From the NCBI GenBank assembly GCA_965204765.1, contig CBDBFG010000002.1:81482-145481 (forward strand): a stretch of 64,000 bases of DNA, in the 5' to 3' direction. How positions within the stretch are numbered: the stretch's first letter is position 1; every line of letters begins with the position of its first letter. The notes below the pieces were generated by a model. That model was not told where the DNA came from, ran no database searches, and saw only the letters and a program-made list of their open reading frames with translations. Source of the stretch: CBDBFG01 sp965204765 (GTDB taxonomy: Bacteria > Pseudomonadota > Alphaproteobacteria > Caedimonadales > UBA9215). This document shows positions 45,284-54,687 of this stretch, piece after piece. The translations under genes and the position numbers were made by a program.

Positions 45284-46192
45284 ATGAAAAATATAATCAA
45301 TATTTGCGTATGTACCTTTACTATAATATTGCTATACAGCTGTGCACCAACAAGATATTTTTACTCTTCTGGTATGTTTGGCAGCACCCCAGCATCCAAA
45401 AAACATGCAAAGAGAGGATATAACAAACCATATGTTATCAAAAATAGACGATATTATCCACGTAAACACTATGAATATTCTCAAGTTGGTATGGCATCGT
45501 ATTATGGTGGAACAGATATCTTCCACGGACGTGCAACTTCTACCGGAGAAACATTTAGCAAACATGGTTTAACTGCAGCACATAAAACCTTACCGCTGCC
45601 ATCTATTGCTAGAGTAACTAACTTAAAAAACGGACGTAGCGTTGTTGTCAGAATCAATGATAGAGGTCCTTTTGCTAAAAATCGTATAATAGACGTCTCG
45701 GAATATGTCGCAAAATTACTAGGTTTTCATCATGATGGAGTGGCTAAAGTACATGTTGAATGCTTGGTAAAAGAAAGCATGCTACTTGCCACCAGATATA
45801 AACCCAAAAGTTGCGGACCCAGAAACGTACATTGTTACAATTTTTATAATAGGATATTTCACTCTGTATTCCCTCGATCTTACAGCTATACATCGCCATA
45901 TATCAAACAGCCTAGCTCAAGAATATTAAATGCCAAGCTACGACCTAGACGCGCTACGATAAAAAAAACATATATTCAAACAGGGACATTCAATTCTACC
46001 AAACGAGCGCAACAGTTAAAAAGAGTAATTTATCAAAAACTAAGGTTACCCAGTAAAGTAGATAGTTACACTAAGAATAGAAAAAAATATTATCGCGTGC
46101 TTATTGGCCCGATCAAACCAGGATATGAGCAAAGAATAGCCGCGAAACTTAAAGAAATCAAAATTAAAGATGCGTTTATCATTAAAAAGTAA
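45284..46192 (+). CDS. rlpA: Septal-ring lytic transglycosylase RlpA (lipoprotein)
   Basis: The 302-residue product has a lipobox LLYSC (Cys20), a double-psi beta-barrel domain (GMASYYGGTDIFHGRATSTGETF, LTAAHKTLPLPSIARVTNL, VVRINDRGPFAKNRIIDVS) and a C-terminal SPOR domain (IQTGTFNSTKRAQQL...YRVLIGPI). RlpA cleaves denuded glycan strands at the division site, and SPOR targets it there. The catalytic Asp in NDRGPF is present. In other alphaproteobacteria it sits beside the D,D-carboxypeptidase and tmk, which here are about 31 kb away. Confidence 0.94.
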   Translation: MKNIINICVCTFTIILLYSCAPTRYFYSSGMFGSTPASKKHAKRGYNKPYVIKNRRYYPRKHYEYSQVGMASYYGGTDIFHGRATSTGETFSKHGLTAAHKTLPLPSIARVTNLKNGRSVVVRINDRGPFAKNRIIDVSEYVAKLLGFHHDGVAKVHVECLVKESMLLATRYKPKSCGPRNVHCYNFYNRIFHSVFPRSYSYTSPYIKQPSSRILNAKLRPRRATIKKTYIQTGTFNSTKRAQQLKRVIYQKLRLPSKVDSYTKNRKKYYRVLIGPIKPGYEQRIAAKLKEIKIKDAFIIKK

Positions 46193-46214
46193 CAAGAACA
46201 CACGAGGATCAATT

Positions 46215-46946
46215 TTGATTTTTCTTAGCAGAGCAGTATACGCAATCGTTAGCATATGTTTATCACACAATATTAACCAAGCTTCCCATTGTTATTATGA
46301 GCAACAATACAGTGATACGACAAAGGCAACTTATGCCTTTTGTCCAGACGATAATCATATGAAAGATCTGACCTGTGCAGTGGAAACGCCAATGTCACAA
46401 CAAGACATTGATGAATCAAGACGACTGGTGCAACATTTAGGTAGAATCAACGCATATGATATATTATCACATACCAAACCTGTTTATACCTTAATGTTGC
46501 CACTAGGGATGAGAAATGCCTTCATAGATATAATCCTAAATATGAAACGATCTTTTGCTATACAATTGATTGAAGAACTAAAACTATTGTTTACCGCTTT
46601 AAACATTCATAGTATTAGCCTACACGCAAAAGAAACCATTTTATTCATACAATCCATAGCACCATTGCATTCAGAAAATAGAAAAAACGTATTTCACAAC
46701 ATGCTAAAGTTAAATGATTACTTACCAGAGTGTAATAGAGAATTCAACATAATGAGTATTGGACAAACTTTAGTACCAATCAATATGTGTGAACGTGATG
46801 AGTTTATCAATACAATCCAAGTTGTCTTTACTGGCTTTGTACAAGATTATACACAAATAGCACAAATAATCCCTACACTGTACCATAACGGCAATCGTTC
46901 ATATACAATAGGTCTTTGGACAAACTATCACACAATCGCAGTCTAG
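46215..46946 (+). CDS. Exported protein of unknown function
   Basis: I do not recognise this protein. An in-frame ATG at 46170 lies inside rlpA and lacks a ribosome site. A TTG at 46215 has GAGGA six bases before it and opens a clean signal peptide (MIFLSRAVYAIVSICLS), so I favour it (243 residues). The mature part has six or so cysteines and degenerate helical repeats of the form hydrophobic-P-x4-R-x3-hydrophobic (MLPLGMRNAFI, IAPLHSENRKNVF, NMCERDEFI), similar to those in the middle of the protein at 16486. It lies next to two broken exported genes. Confidence 0.55.
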   Translation: MIFLSRAVYAIVSICLSHNINQASHCYYEQQYSDTTKATYAFCPDDNHMKDLTCAVETPMSQQDIDESRRLVQHLGRINAYDILSHTKPVYTLMLPLGMRNAFIDIILNMKRSFAIQLIEELKLLFTALNIHSISLHAKETILFIQSIAPLHSENRKNVFHNMLKLNDYLPECNREFNIMSIGQTLVPINMCERDEFINTIQVVFTGFVQDYTQIAQIIPTLYHNGNRSYTIGLWTNYHTIAV

Positions 46947-47112
46947 CAGGCATGTTTTCTAATGCCCAAGCGATGATATATTTTCTACAGTCAGTACATA
47001 TGGAAAATATGCAATCATAAATATAGTATTGGCAAATATTACTGCAAATAACACAGTATTTGATAAATAGTATTGTTAATGGTAACTTGCTTTTATTATA
47101 TCAGCGTAGGTT

Positions 47113-47996
47113 ATGTATATTTTTATCATTTTATTCAACCTAATCGTTACTATTACATAACAGTGTACCGCTCTAGACGCAGAGCAATCATTTTCCTTGG
47201 CCATCAGTACCGGAAGAAATTTTGCGCGAATCAAAACTCCACCTATAGCAAATATAAGTATTGATCAAAATACCAAAATACTAGCAGAGAGAAGGTTAAA
47301 AGCACTACTAGCGAATTATAGCGCAACAGATTTTACTTACCTGCAATCTAAAATGTGGCGCAACCCATGTGCTAAGGTAATAGCTACTGGAACAACCGCA
47401 GCTGTGGCTGCTTGGGGTACCAGTGTCGCATTTCTACCAATGGCTGTTGGATTAGGGTTAAGTTGGGGAGCAGAAGAATTAATCAAAAGAAAATCACGAC
47501 TGTGGAGATTAACGGCAAGTGGTTGTACCATTACTGGTAGCACAATTACAATTGCAAGTAGTTGCGCTAAAGAAACAGCAACTGAATGCGTTGTATCTAT
47601 GCCTTGCTTAGTAGCTATTCCATTTACCGCTGCTAGTGGCGCTATCTTTACCCGAGGACAAGTAGTTGCGCTAAAGAAACAGCAACTGAATGCGTTGTAT
47701 CTATGCCTTGCTTAGTAGCTATTCCATTTACCGCTGCTAGTGGCGCTATCTTTACCCGAGGATTGGTTGCACATTTTACCGATCAAAATACAATCTGTAA
47801 TGAACATAAGAAAACTGTCGTAGACGTACTAAGCAACTATATAGCTGCTCATCATTCAGAACGTGATAGAACGAGATTAACTAGATTATTAGATGGTAAA
47901 TTAGCTAATATTGACGATGACAGGATCAACAAAACAAATATCAATCTAGCTACTTGGGTTTGGAATGTATTACATCCTGATAATCAACAGCAATAA
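47113..47996 (+). pseudogene. Exported-protein gene broken by nonsense codon and 104-bp duplication
   Basis: In one frame the region reads MYIFIILFNLIVTIT, a stop (TAA at 47158), then QCTALDAEQSFSLAIS and on, so the stop falls inside the signal peptide. The body includes a hydrophobic hairpin (ATGTTAAVAAWGTSVAFLPMAVGLGLSWG) and then enters a perfect 104-bp tandem duplication (47555-47762). As 104 is not a multiple of three, the frame shifts and stops at 47715. The copy-2 frame continues normally to 47996 (LVAHFTDQNTICNEHKKTVVD...). Removing one copy restores one continuous product. I do not recognise the ancestral protein. Confidence 0.8.
47555..47762. repeat. Perfect 104-bp tandem duplication
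   Basis: Bases 47555-47658 are repeated without a single difference at 47659-47762 (both begin CAAGTAGTTGCGC and end CTTTACCCGAGGA). The lack of divergence points to a recent event, or to an assembly artefact. Confidence 0.97.
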
Positions 47997-48056
47997 TAAT
48001 AGGAATTTATTGACCATGGTGTAATTTACTTTTACAATGGTGATAAGGAGTAAAAG

Positions 48057-48527
48057 ATGCCCAAGTTGTTAATATTTATGTTACTTTGCTGCAATGCTTT
48101 ATCGCTATAGGCGTATTTCCTAGAAAGTTTGCGCTTCCCCGATGATTCTGAATCATCACGTAACAGCTTTTGCAGGTTTTCTTATGCGATCAGACTGCAT
48201 CTTGCCGAAAATGATGATGAGGTAAGAAAACACGTAGCACAAGGTAATAAATATTTCAATAGGTACACACGTACCGATTCGCCATATGATGGCGCGCTTA
48301 CTTTACATGAATATATTCAAGCAGCAGAATTAGGGCATGTTGGATCATTAAGATTTATTGGCCTCATGTTTAAAAAAGGCACAATGGGTATTTCAAAACA
48401 ATGGTTTCGAGGATCGACGTATTTAAAAAAAGCAGATGAATTAGACCAAAGTCACCTCTACTCCACCAGATTAACGCCCAGAGGTTATTCACCTTTACTT
48501 AGTTACGACCATAAAAAGCAAGATTAG
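48057..48527 (+). pseudogene. Exported Sel1-like protein with nonsense codon in signal peptide
   Basis: AAGGAG stands 6 bases before an ATG at 48057. The frame reads MPKLLIFMLLCCNALSL, then TAG at 48108, then AYFLESLRFPDDSE and on to 48527 with no further stop. The first 17 residues are a typical signal peptide core; the body has a Sel1-like unit (YIQAAELGHVGSLRFIGLMFKKGTMG...GSTYLKKADEL). A single base change would restore a 156-codon gene. Without readthrough it is dead. It is related in type to the intact Sel1 genes at 23310 and 55749. Confidence 0.78.
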
Positions 48528-48545
48528 CTCCCCCCTCTATATTCT

Positions 48546-49865
48546 TTACTCAATAGAGAATATCGCAGGAATATTTTTCACAGTTTTAGGGAGTAATAAT
48601 TCTGTCACTGCCCAAACCAACGCATCTAATCTATCCGGTGATTTTGCAGTTTTGCCAGGAACATAGTCAATCATTTGTTGCTCTAATATAGCTAAATCTC
48701 CATTGGACAAATGCTTTACTTTATTTCTTTGATATAGGCATAATACTGGCTCTGCTCGCAAAACTTTACCACGACTGGCATATACCCCTTTAAATGGAAT
48801 ACTATGGTCTATTGAGCGAATAATACTTTCAACTAAATCGCCGCCCTGATTATTTTCTGCTACTATACAATCCGCATTATAATTATGATATTCATGGATT
48901 GCTTTTCTGGCCCATTCTGCTGGACCATATCTACCACTTATATCCTTTAGCACATACACCGTATCACCATTATCCTTACCGGCCACTATAATACCAGTCT
49001 CATCACTTTTCACACCAGAAGTAACCGCAGGATCAATAGCGATGATTATTCGTGATAACTCAGGTATCTCTTTATTAATCACTTGTGCTTGATTGATTAA
49101 AGTGCGAGACCACAATGCCCCGGTATTATCATTTAATATTTTCCCTTCAATTTCTTGTTGCCCCAAATTAGTACCAGAATATTTATTTTTTAAATAAGCA
49201 ATAAACTGCGGAGATAAATTTTCTTGGTTATCAAATGTTGATCCTCGTGTAACATATACATCACCACTTTTTTCAGCCTCCAACAACTCTTGCAGCAATT
49301 TATTAGGCCTTGGAGTTGTCGTAATTATTGCCCTGGGACATTTGCCTAATCTTAGGGAAAAATTCAACTGATCCCATACCGCTTTATCATTATTAAACTT
49401 AGCTAATTCATCTATCCAAGCAAAATCAAATTGTGGCCCACGTAATTGTTCATAATTTTCCGCACTAAATATTGTTGCAATACTACCATTAGACCAGGTT
49501 AAACGACGTTTAGATGGTTCAAATACTGGCCTTTCCTTGTCTGGGTACACTGCCAATAATCCACTCGAACCTTCGATCATTACATCGCGCACTTCTGTCT
49601 CACTTTGTCCGATTAAAGCAATTCTCTTGATAGCGTTAGTACTAACGAATTTTTTTATTGTTTCCGCCCCAGTCCTGGTCTTGCCAAACCCTCTACCGGC
49701 TAAAATCAGCCACACTCTCCAATTACCTGGCGGTATTTTCTGGCTAGGACGCGCGTATTTATCCCAATTATATTTTGCAATTAATTCTTGTTTAATATTG
49801 ATTAGCAATGATATTTTACTACGTAATATATGAAGTAATTTTCTATAATTCTTTGATCTTTTCAT
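48546..49865 (-). CDS. Phage/GTA large terminase subunit
   Basis: The 439-residue protein has the packaging ATPase (Walker A AGRGFGKT at 56-63, Walker B FAWIDELAK, coupling TTTPRP) and an RNase H-like nuclease (AIDPAVTSGVKSDETGI, EN near VAENNQGG, and DRLDALVWA near the end). All catalytic residues are present. This is the type found in HK97-like phages and Rhodobacter GTA (gp2), which package DNA into heads. It stands alone, 14.5 kb from the portal-capsid module, flanked by a Sel1 pseudogene and a tRNA. No small terminase gene is seen. Confidence 0.94.
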   Translation of the reverse strand: MKRSKNYRKLLHILRSKISLLINIKQELIAKYNWDKYARPSQKIPPGNWRVWLILAGRGFGKTRTGAETIKKFVSTNAIKRIALIGQSETEVRDVMIEGSSGLLAVYPDKERPVFEPSKRRLTWSNGSIATIFSAENYEQLRGPQFDFAWIDELAKFNNDKAVWDQLNFSLRLGKCPRAIITTTPRPNKLLQELLEAEKSGDVYVTRGSTFDNQENLSPQFIAYLKNKYSGTNLGQQEIEGKILNDNTGALWSRTLINQAQVINKEIPELSRIIIAIDPAVTSGVKSDETGIIVAGKDNGDTVYVLKDISGRYGPAEWARKAIHEYHNYNADCIVAENNQGGDLVESIIRSIDHSIPFKGVYASRGKVLRAEPVLCLYQRNKVKHLSNGDLAILEQQMIDYVPGKTAKSPDRLDALVWAVTELLLPKTVKNIPAIFSIE

Positions 49866-50047
49866 TGCCTCACCTTTTCAATACGGCAAGCATGACTATA
49901 AAAAACTACATAAACAAATATTTATCTAAAATAGACAACTATCGTAGCATAGAAATTATGGGTTATAATATTTAAGGACAATAGAAACAACTGGAGTACT
50001 CACAAGAAACAAAACTGTGTTCAAATAGTTATACAAAATATGTAAAA

Positions 50048-50124
50048 TGGTGGACCCTGTAGGACTCGAACCTACGACATCACCGTTATGAGCGGTGTGT
50101 TCTAACCAACTGAACTAAGGGTCC
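50048..50124 (-). tRNA. tRNA with CAU anticodon (Met elongator or Ile2)
   Basis: The minus strand folds as a complete 77-nt tRNA. The acceptor is GGACCCT / AGGGTCC with discriminator A and an encoded CCA; the D arm is GTTC / GAAC, the anticodon stem is CACCG / CGGTG with loop CTCATAA (anticodon CAU), and the T arm is GTAGG-TTCGAGTC-CTAC. It is not initiator-like, since the first pair is G-C and the anticodon stem lacks three G-C pairs. The acceptor resembles tRNA-Ile2 (GGxCCCT ... AGGGxCC), whose C34 is changed to lysidine by TilS. Elongator Met cannot be excluded. Confidence 0.93.
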
Positions 50125-50716
50125 ACAATGTATTTCCAGAACAGTGATAAAATGCAAGAAATAATCTAACTAGTCAATATAAAAAACCGTTATATTCATT
50201 TAAGTTTTTTATTTTTTTACACCTCTACAGCAGATTAATATTAATGATTACAAAATTAACCTAGGACAGTTAACTAGCATTCATCTGCATCCATAATATT
50301 GCCCCCACCACTCGGTTCATATAGAACACATTGGTACCAAAAAATTATGAATAAATTAGATTGAATTTGATTAGCATAGATTATCGATACCTTTTCTATT
50401 CCAGGTAATTACCATTGCTACTTTGTGATCTAAACAATTTTATGCGATTCCTATTATTCAGCATTTCTATAACAACTAATTATTTCATTCCCGCTATTAT
50501 GATTTGTACTGAACAATACTAACAAACTGTATAGGTCAATATACATGGTATTACTAAGCCCTACAAGACCTAGCAACAACCATGAATAAACAGGCATCAC
50601 TAACAATACAAAAAAAATTAATTGTAACCCCATAATTAAATCAGCCAAACATACGATCACTACGCCTTTATATGCAATCGTAGTAATCTAAGCTAGATAA
50701 CTCAATTTACACCCTG
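50125..50716. other. Gap between tRNA and lon
   Basis: A leftward GTG-started frame at 50454-50660 (68 codons) would encode a two-helix hydrophobic peptide (LIFFVLLVMPVYSWLLLGLVGL). It has a weak AAAGG site and no recognisable family, so it may be a small membrane protein or a transporter remnant. The rest is AT-rich with no clear element. Confidence 0.35.
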
Positions 50717-53140
50717 TTAATGAGCAACAATTACGTCATCTTTCTTACCTGTGGGATGATGCTCACGATCATTACTCCAGATAATAGATTTTGGCTGTTT
50801 TACTAATGCCGTTCTAATTACATCACCAACATAAGAGACCGGCACTATGCGCAAACCATCTGTCACGTTCGCGGGAATTTCCACTAAATCTTTCTCGTTT
50901 TCTTTTGGTATAATTACTGTTTTAATCCCTGATCTATGCGCAGCTAATAATTTCTCTTTTAACCCACCGATAGGCAACACCCTTCCTCTTAATGTAATTT
51001 CACCAGTCATTGCCACATCTTTTTTTACCGGGATACCGGTCAACATAGATACTATTGAAGTACAAATCGCAATACCAGCAGACGGACCATCTTTTGGCGT
51101 TGCCCCTTCAGGTACATGAATATGAATATCATTTTTTTCAAATATTACCGGTGTAATGCCAAAATTGGTAGCGTTGGATTTAACGAAACTAGCCGCAGCT
51201 TGTACGGACTCTTGCATCACCTCACCCAATTTTCCAGTGATAGTCATTTTTCCTTTACCAGCAACCATCAAAGCCTCTATAAATAAAATATCCCCTCCTA
51301 CCTCAGTCCACGCCAGACCAGTAGTTGTTCCAACCATATCATTACTTTCTTGTTCGCCGTAAAGATATTTACGTACCCCCAGATACTTACTGACGGTACG
51401 TTCAGTAATTTTTATAGTCTTCTTCTTTTTATCACTAATAATATCTTTCAGTGCTTTTCGTAATAATTTTGATATTTCACGCTCAAGTGCACGCACCCCA
51501 GCTTCTCTTGTATAATATCTAATTACCTCACGTAACGCCTTGTCAGATATACTCCATTCACTCTCTGCTAGACCGTGTTTTTCTTTTTGCTTAGGAATTA
51601 AATGCTTACAAGCTATTTTTACTTTCTCATCTTCTGTATAACCAGATAATCTAATAATCTCCATACGATCAAGCAAAGGTTGCGCCATATTCATACTATT
51701 AGCAGTAGTTACAAACATCACATCCGACAGATTATAATCAACCTCAAGATAATGGTCATTAAATTTATCATTTTGCTCTGGATCAAGAACTTCTAGTAAT
51801 GCCGAAGATGGGTCTCCACGCCAATCGGAACCTAACTTATCGATTTCATCTAATAAGAACAAAGGATTCGAAGAACCAGCTTTTTTCATCCCTTGTACTA
51901 ACTTACCTGGCATAGAACCTATATAAGTCCGGCGATGACCACGAATTTCTGACTCATCACTTACCCCACCTAATGCCACTCTCACAAACTTTCTACCAGT
52001 AGCCTTGGCAATAGATTCACCTAATGATGTTTTTCCAACACCAGGAGGACCAACTAAACATAAGATACTACCATTTACTTTTCCGACTCTTGACTGTACA
52101 GCTAGGTGCTCAATGATACGTTCTTTTACCTTTTCAAGGCCATAATGATCTTTATTAAGTGTCTTTTCAGCCTCAAAAATATCTTTTTTTATTTTTGTGC
52201 TATTGCTCCATGGAATACCTAATAACCAATCAAGATACCCTCGTACTACTGTTGCTTCAGATGACATGGGGTTCATAGCCTTTAATTTTTTCAATTCCCC
52301 TTCAGCCTTCTCTCTTGCTTCCTTGGTCAATTTTAATTTTTTTATCTTTGTGAATATCTCGTCTGCTTCATTCACTAAATCTGTTTCAGTACCTAATTCT
52401 TTTTGAATAGCCTTGATTTGTTCATTCAGATAGTACTCACGTTGAGATTTTTCCATTTGATGTTTTACTCGGCTTCTAATGCGCTTTTCAGCTTCTAGAA
52501 TACCAATTTCTGCCTCCATAAAGCCGCATATCGCCTCTAATCTGTCATTGATGTCTATAATCTCTAACAAATGCTGTTTTTTTTCGACTTTAATCAATAA
52601 ATGAGCCGCTAATGTATCAGCAAGACCACTAGGATTAGTTATCTTCATAACATTAGTTAATGCTTCTTGTGGAATCTTTGGGTTTAGCTTCAAGTATTTT
52701 TCAAACAATTTATTGGCTGTTCTAACATGCGCTTCTGATTTGTTACGCACAACATTATCATTTATCGGGGAAAGCACAGTTACATCAGCCCTAAAACAAT
52801 CCTTGGATAAATTTAAATCAACAATCTTCGCACGTTTTTCACCTTCAACTAATACTTTTACAGTACCATCGGGTAGTTTCAGCATCTGCAGTACCTGCGC
52901 CACTGTACCCATCTTATATAAGTCATCGTTTTTTGGCGTTTCTAACGATGGATCTTTTTGTGTAAGCAAAAGTATTTTTTGATTGCTACTCATAGCGTTT
53001 TTCAAAGACTGTATAGATTGCTCTCTTCCTACAAAGAGAGGAACTATCATATTAGGAAAAACAACAATATCACGCAAAGGCAACACTGGTAAATTACTTA
53101 AGTGGCTAGATCCACTTGGTGTACTGACTATTTTGTCCAA
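50717..53140 (-). CDS. lon: ATP-dependent protease Lon
   Basis: The start chosen is a TTG at 53140 with AAGGAG six bases before it, giving 807 residues, normal for Lon; a longer frame to 53200 also starts with TTG but lacks a ribosome site. The N-terminal substrate domain opens LPVLPLRDIVVFPNMIVPLFVGR. The AAA+ module has Walker A GPPGVGKTSL and Walker B LFLLDEIDK. The Ser-Lys protease domain has PKDGPSAGIA (Ser) and GGLKEKLLAAHRSG (Lys). Lon removes misfolded and regulatory proteins; CcrM and DnaA are known targets in alphaproteobacteria. The tricorn protease could process its peptides. Confidence 0.97.
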   Translation of the reverse strand: MDKIVSTPSGSSHLSNLPVLPLRDIVVFPNMIVPLFVGREQSIQSLKNAMSSNQKILLLTQKDPSLETPKNDDLYKMGTVAQVLQMLKLPDGTVKVLVEGEKRAKIVDLNLSKDCFRADVTVLSPINDNVVRNKSEAHVRTANKLFEKYLKLNPKIPQEALTNVMKITNPSGLADTLAAHLLIKVEKKQHLLEIIDINDRLEAICGFMEAEIGILEAEKRIRSRVKHQMEKSQREYYLNEQIKAIQKELGTETDLVNEADEIFTKIKKLKLTKEAREKAEGELKKLKAMNPMSSEATVVRGYLDWLLGIPWSNSTKIKKDIFEAEKTLNKDHYGLEKVKERIIEHLAVQSRVGKVNGSILCLVGPPGVGKTSLGESIAKATGRKFVRVALGGVSDESEIRGHRRTYIGSMPGKLVQGMKKAGSSNPLFLLDEIDKLGSDWRGDPSSALLEVLDPEQNDKFNDHYLEVDYNLSDVMFVTTANSMNMAQPLLDRMEIIRLSGYTEDEKVKIACKHLIPKQKEKHGLAESEWSISDKALREVIRYYTREAGVRALEREISKLLRKALKDIISDKKKKTIKITERTVSKYLGVRKYLYGEQESNDMVGTTTGLAWTEVGGDILFIEALMVAGKGKMTITGKLGEVMQESVQAAASFVKSNATNFGITPVIFEKNDIHIHVPEGATPKDGPSAGIAICTSIVSMLTGIPVKKDVAMTGEITLRGRVLPIGGLKEKLLAAHRSGIKTVIIPKENEKDLVEIPANVTDGLRIVPVSYVGDVIRTALVKQPKSIIWSNDREHHPTGKKDDVIVAH

Positions 53141-53661
53141 AATTATCTCCTTACTATTGGCAATCAAAAGATGTCGAACAAGACTACAATAAAACAACAA
53201 AAACGAAAAGCAACAATATACATCACTTGCAACTTTTTATATTTTAAAATACTTCAAATTGTAAAATAACCAAAACAAATACAACGTTTCATCTACTTTT
53301 TGTAATATAACATTAACAAGAAAATTTTTATCTAAAAAAATAGCAATTAACATAAATATAGTTTCACATTGACAAATGACTATAAAAACTGATAGGATTC
53401 GCCTAGAAAATTATTGTACCGCAATGTAATAGGGAGGAGCTCTTACATAACCCCTCCCCATATTGAGGAAACAGTAAGTGGTTGGTTAAAGACAGGGAAA
53501 AAACCAACCACAGTAATTTCAAAGGCAACACACACCGTTTAAAACTACAAAATCAAACAGATAGTTAAGTTTTCTATTGGAACTTGAACCACTGCTATGT
53601 ATAATTTATTACATATACTTTTTTGCGTGTCAAGAAAAAAAATGGAGTTATTTACAATAAA
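53141..53661. other. Gap upstream of lon and LysR gene with structured element
   Basis: A very AT-rich lon leader (53141-53400) is followed by an unusually structured and G/C-rich patch at 53432-53511 (separate entry). No protein-coding frame is supported. Confidence 0.55.
53432..53511. ncRNA. Two-hairpin structured element, possible small RNA
   Basis: Hairpin 1 pairs GGGAGG (53432-53437) with CCTCCC (53453-53458). Hairpin 2 pairs GTGGTTGGTT (53478-53487) with AACCAACCAC (53502-53511), a perfect 10-bp stem with a 14-base loop. Direct ACAGTAA words flank hairpin 2. It could be a small RNA, a divergent regulatory site or a short mobile repeat. No known RNA family is recognised. Confidence 0.4.
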
Positions 53662-54543
53662 ATGATAAAGTTTGACTGGAACCTCTTACATCAATTTAAA
53701 GAAATAGTAGATTCCCAAACCATCGATACAGCAATTAGTCAGCATGGTATCTCAAGGGCAACCATAAGTAGAATATTTATAAAACTTGAAGAACTCGTTG
53801 GCGGGCAAATAGTTGAACGACACACAAAAGGTAACATACAGCTAACCAATCTAGGTAAACTTATCCTGCACAAGACTAACAGTATTAATGAAGGAGTAGA
53901 AGAACTATTTAAAAAGTCTCTTAATGCTAAAAAACCTCTATTTATCGGATGTACACAAGGTATATCCACACTAGAGCTGTCAGAAAAAATGTCCGCCTTA
54001 AAAAACAGCCTTGGTAACGCAGTAATACATATTAAGACTCATTACCCGGAACTAAGCGATGCAATCGCTTCAAATGATATCGTCATTTATCCCAATGTTA
54101 AGCACGGTACTAATATAATAAAACGTAAGATAAAAGATTATGAGTTTGGTCTATTCGCGTCAAAGAAGTATCTTGAAAAACATGGTAACATAACTAGTAC
54201 CGCAGATTTATTACGACACAAAATAATAGGATATTCAGCACAAAAAGATTTTTTATTTTCCGGATCAAATGAGTTTATACTCGACCTTATTTCTCCTCAT
54301 GTAGATGATGATCAAAAAGAAAAGCTATTTTCTGTATATGTAAACTCTACCATGTCAGAATTTGCTTTTTGCAGTGAGGGACTAGGCATAGCATGTGTGC
54401 AAACTAATAGTGCAATAGGTAAAAAACTAGAATTGGTTAGAGTCCTACCGCAATATTCTTATAAATCTGGTATATACATGTACTATAAATCAGATGACTT
54501 TCATACACCAACAGAGCAAATATTTGAAGTACTATCATCATAA
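53662..54543 (+). CDS. LysR-type transcriptional regulator
   Basis: The 293-residue product has a LysR winged helix-turn-helix (FDWNLLHQFKEIVDSQTIDTAISQHGISRATISRIFIKLEEL, then QIVERHTKGNIQLTNLGKLI) and a periplasmic-binding-like effector domain (KKPLFIGCTQGIS ... FGLFASKKYLEKHG ... AFCSEGLGIACVQT). ATG at 53662 is preferred over a TTG at 53623. The target and ligand are unknown. No divergent enzyme operon adjoins, as lon is the divergent neighbour. Dedicated LysR regulators are few in reduced Rickettsiales-type genomes. Confidence 0.87.
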   Translation: MIKFDWNLLHQFKEIVDSQTIDTAISQHGISRATISRIFIKLEELVGGQIVERHTKGNIQLTNLGKLILHKTNSINEGVEELFKKSLNAKKPLFIGCTQGISTLELSEKMSALKNSLGNAVIHIKTHYPELSDAIASNDIVIYPNVKHGTNIIKRKIKDYEFGLFASKKYLEKHGNITSTADLLRHKIIGYSAQKDFLFSGSNEFILDLISPHVDDDQKEKLFSVYVNSTMSEFAFCSEGLGIACVQTNSAIGKKLELVRVLPQYSYKSGIYMYYKSDDFHTPTEQIFEVLSS

Positions 54544-54687
54544 TAACGCGATGGATGTAATAGATCTACTAGCAAGAGAAATAACGTGAGATCTTGGCAC
54601 GCTATCTAAAAAGCAAGACCAATGAAAACTAATTACATCAACTAATCCGCATAACAAGAATTGTTGATGATTTGTGCCAACAAATAG

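Noticed and set aside
47073..47264. Rightward 63-codon frame before the broken exported gene
   Set aside because: The parallel frame with MYIFIILFNLIVTIT, a stop, and then the protein body makes better sense as a signal peptide with a nonsense codon; this frame has no continuation.
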